A DNA stretch of 64,000 nt from Streblospio benedicti (taxonomy: Eukaryota > Annelida > Polychaeta > Spionida > Spionidae), in the NCBI GenBank assembly GCA_019095985.1, contig CM032659.1, positions 11,917,258 to 11,981,257 on the forward strand, given 5' to 3'. This document shows positions 28,901-40,900 of this stretch, in pieces. The translations under genes were made by a program, and so were the position numbers. The number at the start of each line of letters is the position of its first letter. The first letter of the stretch is position 1. Below the pieces are notes generated by a model. That model was not told the DNA's origin. It was given only the letters and a program-made list of their open reading frames with translations, and did not search any database.

Positions 28901-31900
28901 AAGGCCCTCTGAGAATTGACTCAAGTTACGTATGTCCGAGATGTTCAGATGCTGCCAGACCTGTTGATGGTTGATGGTTGTAGGTGATCATAAGATGGAA
29001 GTTGTTTCCGAGTTCTGCTACCTGGGTGACATGCTATCCAGCAGTGGTGACTGTGAGCTAGCTTCCGTGAGATGCAGGACCGCATGGGGGAAGTTCCGTG
29101 AGCTCCTCCTGATACTCATAAACAAGCATCATCCACTGGTATCCAGAGGCAGAGTTTACTCCACTTGTGTACGTAGTGTGATGCTACATGGATCCTACAT
29201 CTGGACTGCCTCCTCCAAGACCCTGAACGTCAACGTCGTTCTAGCGACGCAGTGTTCTTTGAACACTTTTGATCTAGTTGTGTTAGTACATTGTATACTT
29301 TAACATAGATTAGAAGTGTCATTGACGTAGTGTTTGTAATAAAAGCATAGATTCCTTTTTAACATTTGTATTCTTATATTTATTATTGCTGTTATTATTT
29401 TTTTGTATTGTGTTGGGGAAAACATAACAATGAGCAGTGACCAATTGGCCAATACCAAGTACCCCTCCCAGAAGAAATGATTGTTTGTGAAATAGGAAAA
29501 AAGTAGTCCGGTCGAGACCCGATACAGCTTTTCCATATCGGGTCCCTGTATCGGGTTCCTAGCCAATCCGATAACCCAATGAATATATAGTCATTGGTTG
29601 ATAAATGTTGGTGTGTGAGTGCGACGTGCGTGCGTATGCATGTGTGCGCGTGCGTGTTTGTGCACGCGTGTGTGTCATATGCAACGAGTTGATTATCACT
29701 TATAATTTTGGATGAACGCCCATGTGCCTACATTGAACTTACCATCTCCCTACAATTATGGCTGGAAAGCTGAAAATGGGACAACATTACCAGTACAAAT
29801 GACAAAAGAACCTGCACCCAAAAGTATTCTAGAATTCGTGTACTGTGAAAATTGTTCATGCACGATAAAGAGATGCAGCTGTAAACAAAGCAATCTGTCA
29901 TGTACAGATGTTTGCCGATGTGATAAGAATGTATGTGGAAATTGCATTGTTCAAGAGCTAGACTCTGATTGATATATAATATATTGATAGCATTAGCATG
30001 AGTGAACATTTGATGACTAGGTCATCTGATAGACAAATACATAATTATTTTATAATTCAAAATGAACTGGTTAAGCCTCAGGTTTAAGCACTCCATATTA
30101 TTTCGTAATCCAACATTTTACAGCTGCATCTTTTTATTGTAATACAATGTAAATTCATTATTTATGCCTATAAGAATTATGTTAATGAGTTCATTTACAT
30201 ATTATTTATATGCAACATAAGGGGCATGCTTTAAGCTTTAGATTGATGTATACTAGTATATTGTGATTATATGTCCAATACTTGCAGAGATATTTGATTT
30301 TTAGTTTATTATGTAGGATATTGCCCATTTTATGGTTGCCATAGAAACTGGTGCATACGCAAAGCATGTCGTAAGGTTTGATTAGATTTATATTACTTGA
30401 ATATATGACAAATACTTGCAGAGATATTTGATTTTTAGTTTGTACTGAAGGATATTCATAATTTTATGGTTACCATAGAAACTGGCACCTACGCTAAATT
30501 ATGGAAACTATTTGCAGTATTATTTGTATCAGTGTTACAGCCAAGTAGCATGGCTAAACCATGATGTATTTAGATTTGCTCAAATTTACATATTATAGGA
30601 ATGAGATTAATTGAAATGAACAAATATTTAGAAAAAAATGTTAAATTTTACAATTTATGCAAATTAGAATTATGTTAATGAACTCATTTGCATACAGTAC
30701 TTTTTGTGAAGAAAGAGGTCAATCCAAGCTTTCATTAAATGTCAAGATCATGTATATCAGATGAGTAGTTATGTTGCTACATACAATTATGTGATGGGTT
30801 CCCTAACCCCCCAAATTAGCTACGTTACCATGGAAACCACCCCATAGAAAAAAACTGCACCACTTTTCAGTTCGGCATACTCACTTTGTGTAAAGCCCGA
30901 TAGTTACTCTACACCATGGTATCGTTGGAATTTATCTAAATTCCGGATGGAGCAAAAATGGTGTTACAGGGATTCACCGAATCGTCACGATGCTTAGTGG
31001 TGTAATATGATATTCTCAGTTCGGATTGTTGTAAAAAAAGTTGCTTATTAAGTTTCTTTATGCTGTGTAACATATTGGTAATGTGTGCCCTAATAACAAG
31101 CAAACCATTCTGATTTCTCATCATTTTGTAGCACAATATTAGATTACAGAAGTCTTTTTCATAAGCTGTTTATTATGGAGATATAATACAGGCAACAGAA
31201 ATAATAAAAATATCCACAAGCTTCTTTAATATATGATTTATTCATACATAACACAATTATGACAATAGGTGATTGTTGATGTAATAAATACCCATGCACA
31301 GATGTATATCAATCGTAATAATGATCTTTATGTAACTGGAATCACACACTTTAGGCATTGAATATAGTTCCTTATTTTGTTCATTGCCCACATTGTAGAT
31401 AGACATTAAAATTCACAAATCAAAACTTTTACAAACCAATATGACTTTACATAACTTAACATGAATTGGCATTCTTCAGCAAATCGGATCGTAGAGAAAA
31501 CTCCCCCCACACTTACAACTTTTGGCAGTCATGTACTCTAACCTAAACTTGCAATTTCAATATGAATAAATCAATAAGTAAATAGTCTATATAAGTTATT
31601 CTTCAACCCTCATACAGGTGCATTTACTGTCAGGCCAATTTTGAAAATCACTAGCAGTATTCTACTATTATTATCACTGTGTCAACTTGAAATGCACATA
31701 GTCTCCAGTCTCGGAAGATTTTTGAACTATGTGCACTTCAAGTTGACCCAAATCCTCAAAATTGGCGCAACAATAAATGCACCTGAATCCATCACAGGCA
31801 TGACTGGCCTTCAAATGTTTTTTTAGATGAACAGTGTTCCATTGGAGCTTATTGCAATATGGGCAGCGATATTGTCCAAAAGTTACTTTCCTTGCGTTAG

Positions 31901-34900
31901 CGCTGGTTTGCTGCGAGACCATGTGCTGTTGTTGACTCGTGTTGAACATTGCTGCCTGAGACACGTTCGGGTCCCTCGAAGGACCAGGCAGTGGGTCAGA
32001 CTGAGGTGTCGCGTACAACTGTCCGTGCTGGGACAAATTGCCCAATATACTGCTATTGTCCGCACTAGGAAACTGCGATTGACTCAAACTCGTCTGTCCA
32101 AAACTGTTCTTAGCAGTTGGCTCGTCTACTTTCACAAACACTAAATTGTACCCCGAATCGTCTTCCACTTCCTGTTTGATGGATTTATTCGCCAGTTTCC
32201 CGTTGTCCGAGTTATTCGCTGGCGCCATTGAGCTGTTTGTTTCGCCGTTGACAACAACGACGTTGTCCGATTCAATATTCGAACTACGCCTTCTTTTTCT
32301 CTTTTTTTTCTGCGTTTCATTTTTTCGCTGTCCTCCCCTGCGGAGCCACTACACGAGTCACTCTCATCCTCTTTGGCACTGGGCTTCGTTTTCATGATTT
32401 CCTTGATGTTGATGAGGAACACTTCATCCTGGTCAAGTGTGATGCAGAGAAGACCTTCGATGCAAAGTTCTTTGGTGTAATTCAAGCTGTTTTTACACAG
32501 AGCCGACAGAGTGTCGGTGATGAGAGCTTTCACACGCTCTTGTTCAGCTTTAACGACCATGATGTTCCTATTATACTTCACTTCTATACCGATTCTTCAA
32601 TGCGTTGATTGTTGATATGCTCAAAAGATCTTTGCAAACCCTTCGAATTCTGCAAATATAATTTATACTTTTATTAACAAATATTCCACAATTAAGCCGC
32701 GCTTGGTCATTATATAGATTGTTTAGGTTTGATATAAATTGCTTCTTTATCTCTTAATATTTTAACGTAATACATTAACATTCAAAATGAAAACACAGCC
32801 TTTTCGTTTTAAATATATTAATTTAATCAAACAGATTGTCTATCAGTATGAAAATATCAAAATACTGATGAGAAACTGATAATTTGAATAATTCAATTAT
32901 CAACACAATGTCCTAAGCACATTTTTAATAGTTCTTAATCTACTCACACATACCGATTCTTCAATGCGTTGATGTGCCCAAAAGATCCTTCCAAACTCTT
33001 TGAATTCTGCAAATATAATTTATACTTTTATATACAAATATTCATCAAAATGGCCTTGCTTGGTCATTATACCAATTGTTTAGGTTTGATATAAATTGCT
33101 TCTTTATCTCTTAATATTTTAATGTAATACATTAAGATTCAAAATGAAAACACAGCCTTTTCGTTTTAAATGTATTAGTTTAATTAAACAGAACGTCTAT
33201 CAGTATGAAAATATCAAAATACTGCTGAGAAACTGATAATTGGAATAATTCAATTATCAATACAATGTCCTAAGCACATTTTTTAATACTTCTAAATCTA
33301 CTTTTTGTGCCCCAGGGGCCTGTTGCATAAAAAACGCAGATCTTGCGTCAGATTAGCGATAGCGAACGTTTTATGTTTACAGAAACAGTTGCTGTAATTC
33401 ATTATTTGGGTTTTAAGCACAAATTACCACAACTAAATATTTTTCTAAAAAATGGCTTACACTTGAAGTATTAATTATCCTTAGAGTATTTATACCAACA
33501 TTTCATAGTTCAGTTCAGTTCAGTTCAGTTCAACTCCGTTGTAATCCTTTGTAGGGTTAGAGTAAGGTTATTAGCCAAACACTATCCATATCCGCCAGTA
33601 AAAACCACTAATATCACAATGATGATTTATGACATAAAATAAAAATGTGTTTGATATAAAGCCTGTATAATTTCCTTCTAATTTTCCTACGTTGCTGAAT
33701 CACAAAATACAATTGGAAAAATATCATCATGATTTTAAATGTAAAAATAATTACTTGCCTAATGAAACATTGGTTTATCAAATTTTACTTAAGTATAACA
33801 TTCATTGACAAAACTTAACACTTATAAATTTTAGTCACAATGCACCGCCCTCCATGTGAAATCTCTTCTTTTAATGCAGTTCTGTCTGTTGACACACAAA
33901 TGACGTCACCTGGGGTCGGGCTTATAAAAAGAATCTTAGCGACGGGTGCATTTTTGCTGTAACGACTGCTTTCCCGATGTCGTAAAAGTGTATGTAGCGA
34001 CGTGCTTATAAAGGCATCGTTAGTGTGTCGGTCGGTAATGTATGCTTTCAGTACAAAGTAGTATAAAATGTCATAAAGTGTAGCCTTACCGACTCTTAAG
34101 GCGATAACTAAACAACGGAGGGCACTATTGTGCTCTCTGTGAAACGCAACAAAATCAAAGCGCATATAGTCATAATAATTTATTTTAAATACCCAACAAT
34201 TAAGAAAATGAATCTTATAAAAATATAGACAATGGACATATACATTGGATATATTAATTATTCAGTCTCTTATTGAAATATATTGAGCAATAATTTTGGT
34301 TCAGAAACACATAAATAAGACTTTAAACAAACCGTGTTTAATCTAGGGTCAACAATTATTGGCTGTGTGCTATGGTGTACAGGAATCTAGAGGTGGTGTG
34401 GGCGTAACGACGTGCGTTTTAGTGTTAACAGCCACCCAACTGTGTAGATCGTTATTAACGACACCTTAACCACGTTTTTAGGGATGATTTGAAGTTTTAT
34501 AAGCCGCAAATTGGACGACAAATACTGTAAGCGACGGCAAACAGTACAACGACGTCGTAAAGGCCTTTATAAGCCCGACCCCTGGCAAGGTTAGCGAAAG
34601 ATGATGAAAGTTGACAGGGTGTGTGTGTGTGTGTGTGTGGGGGGGGGGTCTAGCACTTGGATGATGATGCCTATTAACGAGAAAAAAATGTTTTAGTTGT
34701 TTCACAGTATTTGAACCTACTTTCTGACATGTTAAGTGAGTTGTGATATATCTACTATTTTTATTTAATTAATGAAATAGTTCAATAATAATTAAGAAAT
34801 AATGTTAATTGGTTTCATTGATGAAATAGCTCAAAATTAGCAAACAATTCCATTCAATCGAATGGATGAAATAGCTCAATTATATTTGCAGCTGAAAATA

Positions 34901-37900
34901 TTTGTTGTAATTGATGAAACAGCTCGATGCTAATGCCAATTAATATTACGGGGGCATCTTTCTTTTTACATTCATTTGATCTCATAGACAATGGTATGAT
35001 TATCACGTGAAAGAGATTGTAGTGATTGTGGTAAATGGCATAATTGTCCTTCATCTGGCTGTCAAAAGCACAGTAATTTGGACACAATTCATCGCATTCA
35101 CTATGAATGCTTCATTAACTACATTGTGCTATATTTTTTTTTTCATTCTTGGTAGTAGAATCCATGAGCAGTGCATATTATCCGTCTTTGAAGAGGGAAG
35201 ATGTTGGTCTTTACTGTCGACATGGCTTGTCACTCGTCCTTTTCTAAATTGGACTATTTTGTGACGACCTGCCTACCCAACATATGATTCGATGAATAGG
35301 TAGAACACATAAATTGCTGTGCCTTACTACTTTTGACAATCATGCTAAGCAAATTGACACTTTCTAAAAAGAGAAAGAGTTGTCCGCTATTCAACATAAC
35401 TACCAGGGCAACTCTGACATCCAAATCTGATGTCAGGGTCAAGACTATAAGTAAGTACGTAAGGACCTAAGTACGTACGTACGTACGCACGTACGTACGT
35501 AAGTAAGTAAGTAAGTAAATAAAGCTTTATTAATCACTATTCGTGAAACTCTTCATGGGAAGTGCGCATAGTACCATGTAGAATATAAAAAGTATCAATA
35601 CCAATACAAAACATGTAAATGACAATATACCTAACCAACTAACCTGTGTGTTTTGAGTACATTTTGAGAGATTGTATGTCTCTGCCTATATTAAATTTGT
35701 GTCAGTCACTTCCATTTGCCGCGCCTCCCATGTTGGTGCTTTCTGACAGCAAGCGCTTTCTCGGATCCCTGTTGGCTTCTGTACAGTCCCTTCAGACCAA
35801 CCGAATTTATAGGCCTCCGTGCTAAGCTCACACATTCCCGATAATTGAAGCCGAATCAACCGCATCATTTCTTATTGCTTAATGTTGTTGTTTTTGTGTT
35901 GCTTTTCTGGTTGGTTTTTGATGTTGCTGATTTAGTTTTTGTTGTCTTTGCTGTTATTTTGCTGCTCTTTGTTGTCTTTTTTGTTGTTGCTATTGCTGCT
36001 GTTGTTACTAGTCGTTGTTTTTTAGCTGTGCGTATCGTTGTTGTCATTGTTGTCGTCATCGTCTTCGATGTTGTTGTCAGCATCATTGTCGTCATCATTG
36101 TTGTCATTATCGTCATTTCCGTTGTTGTTGTCATCGTCATTATCGTTGGTTGTTGTAGTTATCGTTGTCATTGTTTGTCAACTTGTTTTATCAAAGTTTG
36201 GGGACAGAATCATCTTTCTTTCCATATATTTATCAGTCCTCATCACACAACCACTTGTCAGGGATTCCCATTTGTGACTGTGAGATTGGGAATTTATAGT
36301 CTCTTTAGGATCAAAAGAATTTATAGGCTTTTAGCAACAGTAAATTCTCAGCACGTTCCCACTGGCTTCAACCTGTCGCATTCTCTTAGACAAAGTGTCT
36401 TCAAATGTTATATCATTAAGAGACACCTACAATTTCATCATTTATATTAATGAAGTTAGGCAAAAAGGAGGAATGAAGCACCTCAGTGTAAAAAGTGCAA
36501 CATGTGCTATAATCTTGACCATGTTGTAAGTCTAATAGAGTTCAGGTCACGCATGGCATCTGCCTGGGTTAATGGTCAAATTCGAGCTGTTTTAACACCC
36601 ACAACCAACACATTTGAACTTACTATCAATGATAAAATGACAATCATTTGTACATAAGTGTTATATTCCCAAGTGGCACGGAAACACTAAAAAAATGTAT
36701 GAAGCAACACACATGAATTTTCTGATCCCAGTTTAATAAGTTGAAAAGCAAAGTCCAGACAAGGATCATATAAAGAACTTGTTCAGGACACAAGTAATTT
36801 TATAGCAATGATTATAGTATAGCCTCCAACCAGACCACACGTATGAGGAGACCACATATGCATTAAATTAGACCAAGTTCCAGGACACCAAACCGTCATA
36901 AAATAAAACAAAGAACCTCCATAAATAGACCAACTCTGTATTGAGATCACTTGTCACCAACTTTTTGTCTCAATGGAAAAGTGACACTGAACTAGGTCTT
37001 CATGAAATAAAAATATAATTTACAGCTATGATTGCAGAACACAATATTTTAAAACTCCACTATAAAACCCCTCTTTTTATCATTTGGTGCATCACGAGGT
37101 ATATGGCAGATAAAAAAGCTGGTCGAACGAGTTGTGGAGACAGTTAATTACTGAGGTTAATTACCTGCCAGCTCATTATGCGGGTTAATTAAACACGGCG
37201 CCTCGTGCAGATTATAGTGAGATTATAAAGATTATCTCGGCTGCCGCTCAGAAGGATTTACTGAGCCATCTACGTCAGGGGATTTAATGAAGGATCAAAA
37301 TGACGTTTGGCTGTTTATTTTTATCTCTTCTCTATAATCTTTCTTCCGGCTGATTTTGTGTTCCTTTGGAATAAAAAATAATGGTGACACTGTTTAAGAA
37401 GAGCTTCTGGTCATTTAAGCATTTCAAATTTGCCATTAACTTACCTAAACACAACTTCTGTAAAGCGACCACCTCTCTATCGAGACCACTGGCGTCATTC
37501 TCGAAACCTATCCTCATATATATCAGGGACTGTATCAAAAACATAAGTTCATCTCTTCATACTATATGAAAGATTACATTTATACGCAGTCTGGGTGAAA
37601 ATAGGCTTACTCTTAAATATAAGACAAGGAAGACACTGACTGAAAAAACAAAACCAAAGCAAAATCATAAAGACAAACCCAAAACAAATTAAAAAAACAC
37701 ACACACAAGTAAAGCAAGGACATAGATAAAAAGAAATGTGTAGATATATAGCATTATACAACCGACCCTTTGTGCAAGCATTATGTCATGCATATGTACA
37801 CTTATCCCCTACCCCTTACGCCTAGAACTGTCTCCAAAACATCCGGGACCTACGCCCGGTCATTCACGGCACGTGTGCTTGACTCATACCCCCAGTTGTC

Positions 37901-40900
37901 AACAGTCGCTTGACTCACAAATCTAGGTCATGATTCACTGACGTAATAGGCAACCTCGCTACAGGAGTCCACATTACAGAGGTGTCCTTATTTGTGAAGC
38001 ATTATTGGTTATACACTCCGACGCCATATAGCTAACGGAAGAATGTAAAGGCTCTAATTGTTATTTGTCCTACCCAAGGGTGAAGTTCTATAGATTCGGT
38101 TGAATAAAATTTCAAACTGTGAGGAAATTCTAGTACAATGTAGTTTTAAACCAAAGGGATTGTAACTGAAGTTGTGATACTTGCTACGTCTTATGATATA
38201 AGGAACAACAGCAACTCACCGATGAAAATTATTTCTCCAATGTGATTACATTTCTTGTACCCATTTTTCTGTGCCGCTGTATATAGCCTGACAACCTCTC
38301 TGTAATGACCGCAGGCAATATGGTCGTCTGTCTTGGAGTCTGTGTACATGCCAATATCACAAAAACAACCAGCCCAGTGTAGTGTAAAACCTCTCTGTAA
38401 AGTTCACCAACATGTATATGATAAATTGTCGATTAGAATGATGCTCATTTTACAAATGAGAAACAAATGTGAAGATACATGAATAAAATAGTGCAAGAAA
38501 AACACTCGGTTTTCATTTGAAAACGTCTGGAAGACATGAGGAGCACAGAGCGCTATGTCGTAAATTTTAATTAGTATTACATGTACTAATAACATCAAGC
38601 TAGTCACTTCGAATTAACAGGGATAAACAAGACCATCTAGCCTAAACTGCTATATGACTGCCAAAAGTTTTCATTACATAAGAAGTAATGTCTTTTTACA
38701 CGTGTGCTCTTCATAGAAACTCACTAAAGTCTCCATATCCTGCCTTATTGCTCCCTTTATGCCTCCCAAGGTCACTGTATACATGCGATACACATCTGGT
38801 GGCCATACACAAAGAACTAAAGGCATTATCTCATGGATATTGTTGTAGCCCCCCAGGACCATATCATAACGGCATCAATCGTCCAGAAGTTTGAGGGCAC
38901 CATTCCATCTGCTTGTCAGTGACTAATTCATCCTACTTGTAGTGTATAAATTGTGCATGACTGCGATTACATGTTGCTTTCGTGGCCATGGTGGACCTAA
39001 TAATCCAGTAAATAATAGTGTTAGTAGCCCTTTCTCTATAAAGGCAGACCATCTGGATGAGTTGGGCCATGAATTCGTTTTGAAGGTGATCATCTAGAAT
39101 GGGGGGTCCAAGAGAGTGGTCGTTTTAGACAGACGGTCTTGTGAGGCATGCTATCAGCTTTATATTTATAGCAGTGTTATTTGCTCCTCACCCACACATC
39201 ACCACATGTAACTCAACATTATGTGGAATGATTTATACTATAAAAAGCCTGATTGAAAATGGCCATAGCTTCTGGGGCGCCCTTCCATTAAGAGCATATT
39301 GCACAATGATATTATCATAAATCCCCCTGAAGCTTTACTGTCCCTTGTGCATCTATGTCCTTAGTGAGATAAGAGTAGGTGATTAATGCCCGTTGATTCA
39401 GCAACTGACACTAGGTTACTGAATACAATAGGCTGATCCAGTGGGTGGATTGGTTTAGTTTTAATGATTATCGTGTATGCCCGATCATACCATAAAGTAC
39501 ACCTCTGGAACTGGTCAAAAGGTCTTGCACATTTATCAATCATTTTATTGCTGTTAAAATTAAATGGCATCCTAGTTTTAAAAGCAAATTGTCCAAAGAG
39601 CGAGACCGGTTAAAATATTAAGTAATTACAATAGCATATATGTCACTGGCAGATCCAGGTTTTCAGAACGGGGGGGGGGGGGTGGGGGCACTAGGGTCAT
39701 CTGATGAGCTTTGTATGCGCGACCAATGGCAAAATATGCCAAAACCCCAATTAAAATTGCCCCCCTCCCGGCACACCCTGGATCTGCATATGGATGTTTG
39801 GACGAATGTCTGTTACGGAATTAGCCGAAGTTTTGCCGAGTGACTTGGCACTATCAGTAACGTGACACGTGGCGAACAAAATGTTCCTGATTGACGTGGA
39901 ATGTGATACAATAACGCCCCAGACAGTCGATAATGTCAGCACTGGCTTTCATTTCATCTGGCTATATAGTCCAATGGAATGAGAAGCTGAAATTTGAAAT
40001 CAACCCCACTAACACATTCCCTACTCAGAATACCAGCACATAATTGATTGGCTATATATGAGAGAGAACCATCTTGGATTGCTTATGGAGTTATATGATT
40101 ACCATTTTCATATGCAAGATAACGTGATATGGTCTATCAAATGATTTTGGACCCCAAAGTCAAGCCAGACCAAGCATTTGGCTCATATACTCAATGTGGG
40201 TTAGAGTGATTATGTGGTGACAGTTGATCTGGATTTATTGATCATAAGCTGTGAGAAGTGACAGCTGGTGGCGGAAAAGTACACTAGATCAACTTTTTGC
40301 ACCAGCACACACAGCTACAGCCAAAATGTTCTACTATCACCGTTCGTGCAACCAAAATAGAGGCCTATACGGGCAACCAAAACCTTCATCGTCGATTCAA
40401 AAGTATGTGGGGCTCGACATTATCAATCATGATGTGCTATGTGTGCCTGTTACACGGCTGTGGGCAAAGGGATTGTTTTAATGTTTATTGGGATAGCATC
40501 TTTTCTATTAAATTGACTATTCCTTGTATAGATGATAGTTCTACGTTCTACACTGGTGGCACACAATGGCCTATCCTTTGTCATATTGTACACGTGACAG
40601 TGTAGCGTGGTGGATGGAAGCTGCTTCATGTTTTATTTTGGTTGCACGTATAGGTCGGTTTTCGACGGTGACTATAGTGAATAGCCTACTGAAAACGATC
40701 GGTCTTCACATATGTTGGTGTGGGTGTGTGGGTGACTTTGTGTGTGTGTGTGGGGGGGGGGTTCTGTGTGGAGAACGAGGGTCTGGCTGGGTGTTAACTG
40801 ATTGGCTGACTGGCTGGCTCCTTGCTTGCCTGTCTCTCTGGAACTGGCCATATGTGTCTACGTTAATAGAACTGCGGATAGAGTACTCCCAAATATATTT

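Larger units (their letters stand above)
30130..30740. repeat. Degenerate repeat region with direct repeats
   Basis: A segment starting AATACTTGCAGAGATATTTG occurs at about 30278 and again 134 bp later. An AATTATGTTAATGA(G/A)(T/C)TCATTT block occurs near 30176 and near 30668. The sequence is AT-rich without coding and is probably an old interspersed repeat. Confidence 0.65.

Noticed and set aside
29300-29566. 88-codon minus frame after the LINE
   Set aside because: No domain is recognised and it overlaps a hairpin and AT-rich sequence.
35845-36450. 201-codon plus-strand frame
   Set aside because: It is a run of Val/Leu from a TTG/GTC low-complexity tract with no domain.
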